Counted from the first letter of the stretch, positions 1 through 9,171 are shown. The stretch: DNA of 64,000 bases from Arthrobacter sp. Leaf234 (GCF_001422665.1 NZ_LMLU01000006.1:238491-302490); one strand, 5' to 3'. The notes: generated from the letters alone by a model not told the origin. Numbers and translations are program-made.

Positions 1-355
1 GCACGATCAGCTGGCGGGCCTGTGCGCTCGTCCGGGCGAAGCCGGCGCGGAGCACGAGGGCATCGAGACGCATCTCGAGCAGCTCGATCAGGTTCTCACC
101 GGTCAGGCCTGCGGTGCGGCGCGCTTCCTCGAAGATGCGGGCCATCTGCGCTTCGCGGATGTTGTACTGGGCGCGGAGTCGCTGCTTTTCGCGCAGGCGG
201 ACGGCGTAGTCGCTGTCCTGCTTGCGACGCGCGCGGCCGTGCTGGCCCGGCGCGTAGGGCCGACGCTCGAGGTACTTCTCGGCCTTGGGGGTCAGAGCAA
301 TGCCGAGGGCCCGCGAGATGCGGACCTTGCGGCGGGCACGTGTGTTGTTAGCCAC
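1..355 (-). CDS. rpsD: 30S ribosomal protein S4 (3' part cut by window edge)
   Basis: Primary rRNA-binding protein of the small ribosomal subunit; it nucleates assembly of the 30S body, and in many bacteria S4 also represses its own synthesis. About 118 codons are visible of a usual ~205. The N-terminus reads MANNTRARRKVRISRALG, followed by the typical PGQHGRARRKQDSDYAVRLREKQ stretch (given here only as PGQHG...LREKQ) and the start of the S4 RNA-binding domain (LEMRLDALVLRAGFA). The start is a GTG at 355; the sequence upstream holds AAAGGTGAAC as a ribosome binding site. The gene stands alone, divergent in spacing from rarA, with about 280 bp of leader/promoter DNA in between. The C-terminal part lies outside the window. 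Confidence 0.96.
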   Translation of the reverse strand, partial: MANNTRARRKVRISRALGIALTPKAEKYLERRPYAPGQHGRARRKQDSDYAVRLREKQRLRAQYNIREAQMARIFEEARRTAGLTGENLIELLEMRLDALVLRAGFARTSAQARQLIV

Positions 356-635
356 GTTCACCTTTCGATTTTTGCGGCGAAGAAGCGGAGTGAGCCACGG
401 GGGCGTCCGCACTTCCTGGTGTCGCTGGCCTCCACTTGCGGAGAGCCGGGATTGGCCGCTTCCCGGTACTACAGTCCGCCGCGACCCTGGCCGCCCGCGC
501 ACACACCATCAGCGGAACTGCCGGGATGCGAGGGGAGGCTGGTACACGACGACTTGCCAGTCAGCGTCCAATGGTACCAGCGCCACGGGGCGGGTCCGAA
601 TCACGAGGACCCGGACGGATCGGCCGGGCCCGGGC

Positions 636-2147
636 CTATTTCCCGCGGATGATGCGGCGCAGCTTCGACACCCTCGACGCGATGTCGCGCTCGACACCAC
701 GGTCCGTCGGCTCGTAGTAGTCCCGACCCACGAGGTCGTCCGGTGCGTACTGCTGGAGGGCGATCCCGTGGGGCTCGTCATGGGAGTACACGTAGCCCTT
801 GCCGTGCCCCAGCTGGGACGCGCCGGGGTAGTGCGCGTCCCTGAGGTGCGCGGGGATGCCCTGCCCCCGCCCGGCCCGGACGTCGGCAATGGCGGCATTG
901 ATGCCGTTGTAGGCGGCGTTGGACTTGGGCGCCGTCGCGATGTGCACCACCGCTTCCGCGAGGATGATCCGCGCCTCGGGCATCCCGACGAGCTGGACGG
1001 CCTGCGCGGCCGCGACGGCGGTCTGCAGCGCCGTCGGATCGGCCATCCCCACGTCCTCGGCGGCGGAGATCATGAGCCGGCGCGCGATGAACCGCGGGTC
1101 CTCCCCCGCCTCGAGCATCTTCGCGACATAGTGCAGGGCTGCGTCGACGTCGGACCCGCGGAGCGACTTGATGAACGCGCTGGCGACGTCGTAGTGCTGG
1201 TCCCCTGCGCGGTCGTAGCGCAGGGCTGCGACGTCCACCGCCTTCTCGGCGTGCTCGAGCGTGACCAGGACGGGGAGGACCGACCCGTCGCTGCCGCCCC
1301 CGTCGCCGTCCTCCCCGTCGTCCGCTTCGTCCGCACCGGGTCGTCCCGCGGAGGGGTCACCCTGCGCCTCGGGTCGTGCTCGTTGCTCGGGTTGCTCCGA
1401 CTGCGCGACGCCGGCGGCCGCCTCCAGGGCTGTCAGCCCGCGCCGGGCATCGCCCGCAGCAAGGCGGACGAGGTGTTCGAGTGCCTCCTCCGACAGTTCG
1501 ACGGACCCGGCGAGGCCGCGCTCGTCGGTCACGGCGCGCTCCAGGAGGCCCCTGACGTCGGCTTCGTCGAGCGGCCTGAGGGTCTGGAGCAGGGATCGGG
1601 ACAACAGGGGCGAGACCACCGAGAAGGAGGGGTTCTCGGTGGTCGCGGCGATCAGCACCACCCAGCCGTTCTCCACGCCCGGCAGCAGCGCATCCTGCTG
1701 GGCCTTGTTGAACCTGTGGATCTCGTCGAGGAACAGCACGGTGGTCTGCCGGTACAGGTCACGGGTGGTCAGGGCTTCATCCATGACGCGGCGGACGTCC
1801 TTGACGCCGGCGGTGATGGCGGACAGTTCCACGAACGTCCGGCCCTGGCCGCGGGCGATCACGTGCGCCAGTGTGGTCTTGCCCGTGCCGGGAGGGCCCC
1901 AGAGGATCACCGACGACGGCGCCGCATGCGCACCCGGATCGTGCTCACCCGCGAGTGTGCGCAGCGGGGCGCCGCGACCGAGCAGGTGCTGCTGGCCGAC
2001 CACCTCGTCGAGCGTGCGCGGGCGCATGCGCACCGCGAGCGGACTGCGCGGGCGTGCGGAGCCGGAGGGCCTCGCGCCCCGAGCGCCACGGACGGCGGAA
2101 CCGTCCGCTCCGTCGTCGTCGGAAGCCGCGCTGAATAGATCGTCCAC
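636..2147 (-). CDS. rarA: Replication-associated recombination protein A (AAA+ ATPase)
   Basis: RarA/MgsA-family ATPase, related to eukaryotic WRNIP1 and to the clamp-loader group, acting at stalled replication forks. Seen: Walker [10 protein letters not shown] in the first quarter, Walker [10 protein letters not shown], sensor-1 region AATTENPSF, and the C-terminal MgsA tetramerisation/lid region ([18 protein letters not shown]). An acidic, Gly/Asp-rich insertion of about 40 residues ([17 protein letters not shown]) interrupts the middle of the protein and is probably a flexible linker. The start is uncertain: GTG at 2147 gives [10 protein letters not shown], which resembles the usual family N-terminus; GTGs at 2171 and 2189 are in frame upstream and 2171 has a G-rich stretch before it. 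About 503 residues with the chosen start. Confidence 0.93.
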   Translation of the reverse strand: MDDLFSAASDDDGADGSAVRGARGARPSGSARPRSPLAVRMRPRTLDEVVGQQHLLGRGAPLRTLAGEHDPGAHAAPSSVILWGPPGTGKTTLAHVIARGQGRTFVELSAITAGVKDVRRVMDEALTTRDLYRQTTVLFLDEIHRFNKAQQDALLPGVENGWVVLIAATTENPSFSVVSPLLSRSLLQTLRPLDEADVRGLLERAVTDERGLAGSVELSEEALEHLVRLAAGDARRGLTALEAAAGVAQSEQPEQRARPEAQGDPSAGRPGADEADDGEDGDGGGSDGSVLPVLVTLEHAEKAVDVAALRYDRAGDQHYDVASAFIKSLRGSDVDAALHYVAKMLEAGEDPRFIARRLMISAAEDVGMADPTALQTAVAAAQAVQLVGMPEARIILAEAVVHIATAPKSNAAYNGINAAIADVRAGRGQGIPAHLRDAHYPGASQLGHGKGYVYSHDEPHGIALQQYAPDDLVGRDYYEPTDRGVERDIASRVSKLRRIIRGK

Positions 2148-2294
2148 GACGTCAACGTTACTGTGGGCCACTGACCCCCCGAGCACCACCCGGACCCGCC
2201 GGGCGCGTGTCCGCGCGGCGCCGCCGCACCGCCGTCACCGGTCCCTCCGCTCCTGCGGAGAGCCTGACGGCACGCGGCCGAACGGAAGGTGATC

Positions 2295-2999
2295 ATGCCC
2301 ACGACCAGATCGGTGCTCGTCGAGCCTGCCCGTCTGCCCGGCTGGCTCGCCCGCTTCGAGGAACGGAACGGCGCCTACGCCATCGAGCCCGGCACGACGG
2401 CGGACCACGGCGTCGGCCTCGTCGCCGCCAACGGCTGCAGGGCACGGCTGACCCCCCCGCTGCCCGGACCCGGCACCGTGGGAGGTGCGCCCGCGCCGGT
2501 GCACCGCGAGGCCCTGCTCGCAGCGGTGCTGCCGGACGCCGAGCAGGCGCACACGGTCGGTCTGGTGCTCGTGCGCCGCGGCGGGTACTCCGTAGGAGTG
2601 GCGCGCGGCGGGCAGATCGTGTCCTCGAAGACCGGTACACGGTACGTCCAGGGCCGCACGGCGGCCGGCGGGTGGTCGCAGCAACGCTTCGCACGCCGCC
2701 GGGCGAACCAGGCGGATGCGCTCGTCGAGGAGACGGCCGTGCGGGCGGCGGCGCTCTTCCGTGCCGACCCGCCGTCGTGCCTGCAGCTCGGCGGGGACAG
2801 GACGCTCGCGGCCGCCGTCCTGGCGGAACCGGTCCTGGCGCTCGTCGCCGATCTGCCGCGGGTGCCCTTCCTGACCGTGCCGGATCCCCGCTTCGTGGTG
2901 CTGAAGGACGCGGCCCGGACGGCTCTCGCCGTGCGCATCGCCGTGACGGATCCTCCGGCCGGGACTCCGGACGCCAGCAGCACGGACCCCGGAGCCTGA
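2295..2999 (+). CDS. acVLRF1-type peptidyl-tRNA hydrolase (Vms1/eRF1-like)
   Basis: About 234 residues resembling the actinobacterial Vms1-like release factor group (acVLRF1), bacterial relatives of eukaryotic Vms1/ANKZF1 and of the eRF1 fold. Those proteins are thought to release nascent chains from stalled large subunits in ribosome quality control. The diagnostic part lies around residues 115-145: a T-G-T-R-Y-V-Q-G-R-T-A-A-G-G segment followed by WSQQRFARRRANQA, whose glutamine stands where the catalytic Gln of the release-factor loop is expected. The start ATG at 2295 is preceded by GGAAGG with 5-nt spacing; an in-frame GTG at 2289 overlaps that site and is less likely. The gene is transcribed away from rarA and its 3' end abuts a decayed dehydrogenase on the other strand. 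Confidence 0.8.
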   Translation: MPTTRSVLVEPARLPGWLARFEERNGAYAIEPGTTADHGVGLVAANGCRARLTPPLPGPGTVGGAPAPVHREALLAAVLPDAEQAHTVGLVLVRRGGYSVGVARGGQIVSSKTGTRYVQGRTAAGGWSQQRFARRRANQADALVEETAVRAAALFRADPPSCLQLGGDRTLAAAVLAEPVLALVADLPRVPFLTVPDPRFVVLKDAARTALAVRIAVTDPPAGTPDASSTDPGA

Positions 3000-3000
3000 A

Positions 3001-3530
3001 CCCTCGGGCAGTTCTTCGCAGCGTGCGGCCTGCGCCCGGGCCGCGATCTTCTCGACGGCCTCGGCGTGCAGGACCGCGTAGGTGTCATCGGTGACCCACC
3101 GGGGTGCGGGGTGAGGACCGTCCTTGGCGCCGTGAGCAGCGGATGGTCCGCCGTCAGGGGTTCGACGTCGAAGGCGTCCGGCCGGGCTCCCCGGAGGCGC
3201 CCGCTCCGGAGTGCTCGGATCAGCGCGTCGGTGTCGTCGAGCGGTCCTCCCGAGGTGTTCACGAGGATCGCCGAAGACGTATCAGCGCCGGTTCACGGGC
3301 CCCGACGATCCCTCGGCTGCGGTCGCTCGGCGCGTGGACCGTCGCGACGTCGGACGACGCGAACGGCTCCTCGAGGCCCACCGTCCGTGCGCCGGCTTCC
3401 GCTGCCCGTGCCGGATCGAGGTTCTGGCTCCCGCGATGATCTCCGTGCTCACGGTCGCGCCGACGGCTGCGACCCTCGTCCGGCGGTTCGAGAACGGGAC
3501 GTGGACGAACCCTCGGCCGCCCAAAGGAGC
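3001..3530 (-). pseudogene. Decayed D-2-hydroxyacid dehydrogenase (multiple frameshifts, N-terminus lost)
   Basis: Reading the minus strand and switching frames rebuilds the C-terminal two thirds of an NAD-dependent 2-hydroxyacid dehydrogenase. Pieces in order: RVAAVGATVSTEIIA; then, after a frameshift near 3430, SQNLDPARAAEAGARTVGLE and ASSDVATVHAPSDRSRGIV; after a second near 3272-3280, AILVNTSGGPLDDTDALIRA and ADHPLLTAPRTVLTPH; after a third near 3098-3104, WVTDDTYAVLHAEAVEKIAA. These match the family's NAD-fold end, the VNTSRG segment and the LTPH motif. The N-terminal catalytic domain is absent: rpe ends directly upstream. At least three independent indels in 500 bp make sequencing error unlikely. 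It is not a copy of the intact family member at 30762-31676, whose sequence around these motifs differs. Confidence 0.82.
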
Positions 3531-3539
3531 CGGCTCGGG

Positions 3540-4226
3540 TCAGGTGCCGGAGTGGCCGCCGTCAGCAGCCCGGCTGCCTGCCGCAGCCCGCAGGGAGGCG
3601 ATCGCGGCGGCGGCGTCCTCGGCCCCGTACACGGAGGAACCGGCCACGAAGACCGTCGCCCCGGCATCGGCTGCGCGGAGGATGGTCTCCTCGGTGATCC
3701 CGCCGTCCACCTGGATCACGAGGGGCAGGCCGGCACCCCGGATGGCGTCCGCTGCGCGGCGGATCTTCGGCAGGGTGAGATCCAGGAAGGACTGTCCGCC
3801 GAATCCGGGCTCCACCGTCATGACGAGCAGCAGGTCCAGCTCCCCCAGCAGGTCGAGGTAGGGCTCCACGGGGCTGGCCGGACGCAGCGCCATGCCCGCT
3901 TTCGCACCGATGCTCCGCAGCTCCCGGGCCAGCTTCACGGGAGCCGCGGCCGCCTCCGCGTGGAAGGTCACCGACGCGGCTCCCGTCTCCGCGTACTGCG
4001 GCGCCCAGCGGTCGGCGTCCTCGATCATGAGGTGGATGTCGAGGGGAAGGGGACTGACCTCCTGGATGCGCCGGACGATCGGCAACCCGAGCGTCAGGTT
4101 GGGCACGAAGTGGTTGTCCATCACGTCGACGTGCACTGCATCCGCGGTGGAGATCCGCTGCAGCTCGGCCTGCAGGTTGACGAAGTCCGCCGAGAGGATG
4201 CTCGGGTTGATGCGGAGGTGGGTCAC
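3540..4226 (-). CDS. rpe: Ribulose-phosphate 3-epimerase
   Basis: Interconverts D-ribulose 5-phosphate and D-xylulose 5-phosphate in the pentose phosphate pathway; a TIM-barrel metalloenzyme. Seen: [10 protein letters not shown] at the N-terminus, the metal/catalytic segments [14 protein letters not shown] and [16 protein letters not shown], and the phosphate-binding QVDGGI and VAGSSVYG near the end. 228 residues, the usual length. The GTG start at 4226 has AAAGGA about 6 nt upstream. Same strand as the def-fmt-rsmB group, about 60 bp after rsmB, so probably the last gene of that operon. Confidence 0.96.
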   Translation of the reverse strand: MTHLRINPSILSADFVNLQAELQRISTADAVHVDVMDNHFVPNLTLGLPIVRRIQEVSPLPLDIHLMIEDADRWAPQYAETGAASVTFHAEAAAAPVKLARELRSIGAKAGMALRPASPVEPYLDLLGELDLLLVMTVEPGFGGQSFLDLTLPKIRRAADAIRGAGLPLVIQVDGGITEETILRAADAGATVFVAGSSVYGAEDAAAAIASLRAAAGSRAADGGHSGT

Positions 4227-4288
4227 AGCCGTTCCTTTCGTTGCGGCGCCCTGCCGTGGACCGGCGGGATGTACGCGCTGTGGACGGG

Positions 4289-5872
4289 TCAGGTGGTCTT
4301 CCGGATGAGGGCCAGGTACATGGCGTCCGTCCCGTGGACGTGCGGCCAGAGCTGCGCGGTCGGGCCGTGTCCGGCACCGAGCGCTCCCCCGATGCTGACG
4401 GCGTCGAGCGCTGATCCCGCGTCGAGCCGCTCGAAGCCGCTGCGCTTGCGCAGGCAGTCGTCGACGACCGCGTCGGTCTCGGCGTGGTGCGGGGAGCACG
4501 TCACGTAGGCGACCACACCGCCCGGCGCGACGGCGTCGAGTGCGGACGTGAGGAGTTCCCGCTGCAGCGGCGCGAGGGACACGAGGTCCGAGGGCGTCCT
4601 TCGCCAGCGCGACTCCGGCCGGCGACGCAGGGCACCGAGGCCGGTGCACGGCGCATCGACGAGGACGCGGTCGAAGCTCTCGGGCCGGTCCTTGCCGACA
4701 CCGCGCCCGTCGGCGACCTGCACCGTCCAGGACTGCTCGGGCAGCGGGCGGAGGGCCTGGCGGACCAGCTGTGCGCGATGCGGGACGGGCTCGACCGCGG
4801 TGAGGTGCACCCCCGTGTCCTGGCCGATCGCAGCGAGGAGTGCCGATTTGCCGCCCGGCCCTGCACACAGGTCCAGCCAGCGTTCCGGCTCCGCGCCGCC
4901 GCGGTGCCCGAGGTCCACCCCGGCCAGTGCGCGGGCGACGAGTTGCGACCCCGAGTCCTGGACCCGGACGGTCCCGGTCGAGATCCCGGGCAGGCGGCTG
5001 ACGTCGCCGCCCGCGTAGTAGGCGGAGTCCGGTACCAGACGGCCGGGTTCCGCCCCCTCGGCGAGGGCGGCGTCCAGCGTCGCCAGTCCCGGCAGGGCCA
5101 CGAGGTGCACCATCGGCGCGGCGTTGTCCGCGGCGAGGAGCGCATCGATCTCGGCGACGTCCCGGCCGTGGGCGACGAGAGCCTGCCGCAGGGCCCGCAC
5201 GATCCATTCGGGATGGCTGTGGGTGAGGGCAGCGATGGCGGTGCCGTCCGTCAGGCCGTCGGTGATCTCCGTGATCCAGCCGTCGAGATCGCGCACCGTC
5301 ACCTTACGGAGCACCGCGTTGACGAGCGACGACGGTCCCGCGCCGATCACCGCGCGCACCAGGCCGACGGTCTGGTCGAGCGCCGCGTGGGCAGGGACGC
5401 GCATGGCGAGGATCTGGTGCACCCCGATGCGCAGGGCGTCGAGGACCGCGGGGTCGAGCTGGTCGAGTGGACGGTCCACGCAGCGCGCGAGCACCGCGTC
5501 GTACGTGCCCTGGCCGCGGAGGGCGCCGTAGGTGAGTTCGGTGGCGAATCCGGCGTCGCGACGATCGAGGCGGTGCCTGCGGATGCTCGTCGGCAGCACG
5601 AGGTTCGCGTAGGCGTCCTCGGCCGCGACCGCGCGCAGGACCTCGAAGGCCACCAGTCGGGCCGGATCCGCCCGCCTCGTGCGCTGCGACGGCGCCGCCT
5701 GGGAGAACTGACGCTCTCCGCCCCGGTTCCGCTCCCTGCCCTGCTCGTTGCGCCGGCCGGCTCCCTGCCCGCCTGTACCCTGCCCACCGGCTGCACCACC
5801 CGAGCGCTGGCCCTTGCCCTGCCGGGGGGTTCCTCGTCCCCGGGATCCGCCGGTTCCTGCGGTCTCGCTCAT
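4289..5872 (-). CDS. rsmB: 16S rRNA m5C967 methyltransferase (RsmB/Sun family)
   Basis: SAM-dependent methyltransferase that makes 5-methylcytosine in 16S rRNA. The first ~60 residues are a basic, Gly/Gln/Arg-rich low-complexity tail. Residues ~65-200 are a NusB-like domain ([25 protein letters not shown]). The catalytic part shows the SAM loop [30 protein letters not shown] with the first active-site cysteine, and [14 protein letters not shown] with the second. 527 residues; the length beyond family average comes from the tail. Its ATG overlaps the fmt stop in an ATGA arrangement, so translation is probably coupled. Confidence 0.95.
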   Translation of the reverse strand: MSETAGTGGSRGRGTPRQGKGQRSGGAAGGQGTGGQGAGRRNEQGRERNRGGERQFSQAAPSQRTRRADPARLVAFEVLRAVAAEDAYANLVLPTSIRRHRLDRRDAGFATELTYGALRGQGTYDAVLARCVDRPLDQLDPAVLDALRIGVHQILAMRVPAHAALDQTVGLVRAVIGAGPSSLVNAVLRKVTVRDLDGWITEITDGLTDGTAIAALTHSHPEWIVRALRQALVAHGRDVAEIDALLAADNAAPMVHLVALPGLATLDAALAEGAEPGRLVPDSAYYAGGDVSRLPGISTGTVRVQDSGSQLVARALAGVDLGHRGGAEPERWLDLCAGPGGKSALLAAIGQDTGVHLTAVEPVPHRAQLVRQALRPLPEQSWTVQVADGRGVGKDRPESFDRVLVDAPCTGLGALRRRPESRWRRTPSDLVSLAPLQRELLTSALDAVAPGGVVAYVTCSPHHAETDAVVDDCLRKRSGFERLDAGSALDAVSIGGALGAGHGPTAQLWPHVHGTDAMYLALIRKTT

Positions 5873-6852
5873 TCGAACACCAGCTCTCCGCGCGCTGCCG
5901 CGCCTCGTGCCCAGTCGAGGGCACCCATCATCTTCTTACCCGCGGGCTGGACCTGTCCGAGCTGCACGGGGGCGGTGCCGGTACCCACGAGGACGGCGCG
6001 CCCCTCGACGCCGAGCTCGCCGGGCGCCAGCGCGCGTCGTCCCGGCTCCCCTTCCGTCGGCGCGGCGCCGTCGGGACCGGTGGTCCGGGGTGACCCGGCC
6101 GGTTCGGCGGCCTGCGTCACGGGCCCCACCTTCACCCGCTGGCCCTCCAGCGTGGTCCAGGCACCCGGCTCGGGCGTGACCGCGTTGATCCGCCGCCGGA
6201 CCGCGACGGCAGGCTGTGACCAGTCGATGCGGGCGTCGTCGATGGTCAGCTTGGGTGCGAGGGTGGGCTCCCCCGTCTGGGGAGTCGCCGTGACCTGCCC
6301 GGTGTCGATCCCCGTGAGCGTCTGGACGAGGAGCACCGATCCGCTGCGCGAGAGGCGCTCGAGCACTTCACCGCTGGTCGAACCAGGATCGAGCGTCTCG
6401 GTCATCACGCCGAACACGGGCCCTGTGTCGAGGCCCTCCTCGAGCAGGAAGGTGGAGGCGCCCGTCACGTCGTCGCCCGCGAGGACGGCGTGTTGCACCG
6501 GGGCCGCTCCGCGCCAGGCGGGGAGGACCGAGAAGTGGAGGTTGATCCAGCCGTGGCGCGGGATCCGCAGCCCGGCCGGCGGGACGATGCCGCCGTAGGC
6601 GACAATCGCCGCCGCGTCGAGGTGCAGCTCGTCGAGCTCGGCGATGAGTTCCGGCGAGAAGCGGTTCGCCTTGAGGACCGGCAGACCCAGCTCCTCCGCG
6701 GCCGTTGCCACGGGGCTGGGCGTCAGGACCTTCCGCCGTCCGAGCGGCGCGTCGACGCGCGTGAGCACAGCGGCGACGTCGAACCCCGCGTCCACCAGCG
6801 CGCGCAGTGCGGGCACCGCCACCTCGGGTGTCCCTGCGAACAGGATCCTCAT
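5869..6852 (-). CDS. fmt: Methionyl-tRNA formyltransferase
   Basis: Formylates initiator Met-tRNA using 10-formyl-tetrahydrofolate, allowing normal bacterial translation initiation. Seen: MRILFAGTPEVAVPALRALV at the N-terminus; NLHFSVLPAWRGAAPVQHAV, equivalent to the HxSLLP-type active-site region (here H-F-S-V-L-P); GDDVTGAS; and the DWSQPA linker leading to the C-terminal tRNA-binding domain. 327 residues, normal length. The gene overlaps def upstream and rsmB downstream by 4 nt each, the classical def-fmt-rsmB order. Confidence 0.97.
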   Translation of the reverse strand: MRILFAGTPEVAVPALRALVDAGFDVAAVLTRVDAPLGRRKVLTPSPVATAAEELGLPVLKANRFSPELIAELDELHLDAAAIVAYGGIVPPAGLRIPRHGWINLHFSVLPAWRGAAPVQHAVLAGDDVTGASTFLLEEGLDTGPVFGVMTETLDPGSTSGEVLERLSRSGSVLLVQTLTGIDTGQVTATPQTGEPTLAPKLTIDDARIDWSQPAVAVRRRINAVTPEPGAWTTLEGQRVKVGPVTQAAEPAGSPRTTGPDGAAPTEGEPGRRALAPGELGVEGRAVLVGTGTAPVQLGQVQPAGKKMMGALDWARGAAARGELVFE

Positions 6853-7457
6853 CGGCTCGTCCCGCCGGAAGGTCCCGGCGTCGCTCCCGGCGCCGGCACG
6901 ACTCCGCGGGTGAAGCTCGAGCCGAGCGATCGGGCCCGCTCCGCGGCGGTGCGGGTCGTCACCCGGTTGTAGTCGGCGCTGCGGATGGCGCGGAGGGCGT
7001 TCTTCCGGTCCTCGCCCGCCAGCCGGTCGATGTAGAGCCTCCCCCTGAGATGGTCCGTCTCATGCTGCAGCGCCCGCGCCAGCATGCCGGTACCCTCGAC
7101 GACGATCTCCTGACCCGCGAGGTCCCTGCCGGTGACCCTGGCCCATTCCGTCCTGTCGACGAAGCTGCCGAGCCCCGGGACGGACAGGCAGCCCTCGACG
7201 TCGACCTCGCCCTGCGATGCGCCGGCGACCTCCAGCACCGGGTTGATCACATGGCCCTCGGCGCCGTCCACGCGGTAGGTGAAGACCTGGAGGCCGATGC
7301 CGACCTGGGGTGCAGCGAGGCCCGCCCCCTGGACGTCGATCATCGTCTCGGTCATGTCGCCGATCAGGCGCGCGAGCTCGGGGCCGAAATCGGTGACCTC
7401 GGCGGCCGGTGTGCGGAGGATCGGGTCGCCGATCATGCGGATGCTCAGGACGGCCAT
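6849..7457 (-). CDS. def: Peptide deformylase
   Basis: Metalloenzyme that removes the formyl group from nascent proteins, the counterpart of fmt. All three family motifs are present: GAGLAAPQVG, EGCLSVPG with the metal-binding Cys, and QHETDHL with the metal-binding His pair and catalytic Glu. 202 residues including a Pro/Gly-rich C-terminal tail of about 20 residues beyond the catalytic fold. The chosen start is ATG at 7457 (MAVLSIRMIGDPILR), which matches the family; the frame stays open upstream but has no family sequence there. First gene of the def-fmt-rsmB-rpe run. Confidence 0.96.
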   Translation of the reverse strand: MAVLSIRMIGDPILRTPAAEVTDFGPELARLIGDMTETMIDVQGAGLAAPQVGIGLQVFTYRVDGAEGHVINPVLEVAGASQGEVDVEGCLSVPGLGSFVDRTEWARVTGRDLAGQEIVVEGTGMLARALQHETDHLRGRLYIDRLAGEDRKNALRAIRSADYNRVTTRTAAERARSLGSSFTRGVVPAPGATPGPSGGTSR

Positions 7458-7611
7458 CGGTGTTCGGTGCCTCGTTTCGGTCGCGCGGCGCTCCCGCCGG
7501 ACTGTGGGTCTGTGCCCCGCGGGCCACTCCATGGCCGCGAGGCTCCCGTCAATCCTAGTGCCGAGCCGGGATCCGGTCGCAGGGACCCACCGTCTGCAGC
7601 TCTCGCCTGCA

Positions 7612-8529
7612 TCAGGCGGGGACGGTGGGTCCGGTCCTGCCGGTGGTGCCCGTCGAGGCAGGGTCCGATCCAGAAGGCGAGCCCGTCCGGGCGGGCGGTG
7701 GACCGACGGGCAGGAGGGCGCGCCCTGCCTCCTCCGCCTCCAGGCCTGCCTCCCACGCACGCCGCAGCGCGCAGAACCGCAACCAGTGGTTCCTGAGCAC
7801 TGCCGGGTTGGCACGCATGGCGCGAACCTCGGTCTGCCCGACGGCCACGCCGAGCAGGAGCGGCTGGTCTCCGTGCGCCCACGGGCGCCATTGCCCCTTC
7901 TCGGGATCGACCAGCGACTCCTCGGCCTTCATCCCTGCGACCAGCTGCATGACGACCTTGTCGTCGAGTGCCTTCACGAACCCATGGCGGTCCGTGTTCT
8001 TGGTCTTGTAGTCGATTAGGCACGTGCGTCCGCCGATCGTCGCGACCAGGTCGAGGGTGCCCGCGTAGCCGAGTGCAGCGTTCCAGACGGTGATCTCCGG
8101 TTCCACGGGCCGGACGTCGTACAGGTCCCACCATTCGTCGAAGCGCTGCGCGAAACCCTGCTCCCCGTTCTCCTCGAGAGCCAGGCGCGCGGAGTCCAGC
8201 GCGTCGGGCCTGCCGAGGGCCCGCAGCGCCACCTGCTCGCAGTAGTGGTGCACCCGGGTTCCGCGCAGGGCCGCCTCGTCGCGGTACCGTTCGGCCGCCG
8301 AGGACGCGTCCCGCACCGTGGTCCGCAGTTCGGCGGGGTTGCCGAGCGCGCCGGGAAGCCGCGGATCCTTGGCCAGGGCCGTTGCGGCCATGTGGCCGTA
8401 CCAGCCGCCGAGGGAGCTGGGCAGCTGGGAGATGACGGTGGTGATGGAGGGTACGGCGGGCTGTTCCGCGGTGGAACGCGCGTACATCCTGCCGTGGGGC
8501 GTCGCATGGGCGAGGAGCGGAGCGGTCAT
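7612..8529 (-). CDS. PD-(D/E)XK nuclease-superfamily protein of unknown role
   Basis: 305 residues. The middle carries a RecB-like nuclease motif: GYAGTLDLVATI, then TCLIDYKTKN, giving the D...(D)xK pattern of the superfamily, preceded by a conserved-looking GTRVHHYCEQ helix (where H near residue 92 would be the motif-I metal ligand) and followed by QLVAGMKAEE, the usual Q-containing helix. The C-terminal 40 residues are Pro/Thr/Gly-rich and probably disordered. No helicase, restriction or toxin partner sits next to it: neighbours are def and a tRNA cluster. Cas4/RecB-type exonuclease or a phage-derived exonuclease are possible; substrate unknown. The start ATG at 8529 has no close ribosome binding site. 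Confidence 0.75.
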   Translation of the reverse strand: MTAPLLAHATPHGRMYARSTAEQPAVPSITTVISQLPSSLGGWYGHMAATALAKDPRLPGALGNPAELRTTVRDASSAAERYRDEAALRGTRVHHYCEQVALRALGRPDALDSARLALEENGEQGFAQRFDEWWDLYDVRPVEPEITVWNAALGYAGTLDLVATIGGRTCLIDYKTKNTDRHGFVKALDDKVVMQLVAGMKAEESLVDPEKGQWRPWAHGDQPLLLGVAVGQTEVRAMRANPAVLRNHWLRFCALRRAWEAGLEAEEAGRALLPVGPPPARTGSPSGSDPASTGTTGRTGPTVPA

Positions 8530-8641
8530 AACCCAAGTCTCTCAGGCACCTCCGACAGGATGGTGCGAGGGCGGCCCAGGGCCGTGATGCGGAGAGCGGA
8601 CCGACGGCACGTCGCGAAGCCGGACCGCCGGCGTCGGCCGA

Positions 8642-8669
8642 TTGGACGAACCCCCGAACGTCCTATAGA
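8642..8669 (+). promoter_or_regulatory. Probable sigma-70-type promoter of the tRNA cluster
   Basis: TTGGAC (8642-8647), a 16-bp spacer and TATAGA (8664-8669) lie about 70 bp upstream of the first tRNA-Gly, followed by an A/T-rich stretch that stands out from the GC-rich surroundings. Confidence 0.6.
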
Positions 8670-8745
8670 GTTTTTTCTCGTTGGAAAACGAAGAAACACC
8701 GTGAAATGCAGGTCATCGAGCGGATATTTCGGAGCATTTTCTTCT

Positions 8746-8819
8746 GCGGACGTAGCTCAGCTGGCTAGAGCACCACCTTGCCAAGGTGGATGTCGCGGGT
8801 TCGAATCCCGTCGTCCGCT
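8746..8819 (+). tRNA. tRNA-Gly (GCC)
   Basis: Complete cloverleaf: acceptor GCGGACG/CGTCCGC, anticodon stem CCACC/GGTGG around loop TTGCCAA giving anticodon GCC, T-arm GCGGGTTCGAATCCCG, discriminator T. CCA is not encoded. Identical to the copy at 9077-9150. Confidence 0.97.
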
Positions 8820-8871
8820 CGCAAGTCACTGTGAAGCCGGACCAGTCCGGTGACCGGAGTCATCCGGTCAT

Positions 8872-8942
8872 GGTGGGGTGGCCGAGAGGCGAGGCAGCGG
8901 CCTGCAAAGCCGTATACGCGGGTTCGAATCCCGTCCCCACCT
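8872..8942 (+). tRNA. tRNA-Cys (GCA)
   Basis: Acceptor GGTGGGG/CCCCACC, anticodon loop CTGCAAA giving GCA, T-arm CGGGTTCGAATCCCG, discriminator T. Part of the Gly-Cys-Val tRNA run. Confidence 0.96.
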
Positions 8943-8975
8943 CGGTGCAGTACGAGCAGCACAACCCATGAATTT

Positions 8976-9047
8976 GGGCGATTGGCGCAGCGGTAGCGCG
9001 CTTCCCTGACACGGAAGAGGTCACTGGTTCGATCCCAGTATCGCCCA
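8976..9047 (+). tRNA. tRNA-Val (GAC)
   Basis: Acceptor GGGCGAT/ATCGCCC, anticodon stem CTTCC/GGAAG with loop CTGACAC giving GAC, T-arm CTGGTTCGATCCCAG, discriminator A. Confidence 0.97.
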
Positions 9048-9052
9048 CGACG

Positions 9053-9076
9053 GCGCCCCCTCGGGGGCGCTTTTTT
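9053..9076 (+). terminator. Rho-independent terminator after tRNA-Val
   Basis: GCGCCCCC / GGGGGCGC hairpin with a very short loop followed by six T, directly after tRNA-Val and directly before the second tRNA-Gly, so read-through would be needed for the last tRNA unless it has its own promoter. Confidence 0.85.
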
Positions 9077-9150
9077 GCGGACGTAGCTCAGCTGGCTAGA
9101 GCACCACCTTGCCAAGGTGGATGTCGCGGGTTCGAATCCCGTCGTCCGCT
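9077..9150 (+). tRNA. tRNA-Gly (GCC), second identical copy
   Basis: All 74 positions match the tRNA-Gly at 8746-8819. The gene begins immediately after the T-run of the preceding terminator and has its own terminator after it. Confidence 0.97.
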
Positions 9151-9171
9151 CTCAGGCCGGTCGTCGGCCGT

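Noticed and set aside
285..2138. A 617-codon frame opposite rarA
   Set aside because: Same antisense artefact; rarA has clear Walker motifs and the other frame has none.
3540..5207. A longer reading of rpe extending across rsmB
   Set aside because: The upstream part is a shadow of rsmB; rpe has a GTG with a good ribosome binding site at 4226 and normal family length.
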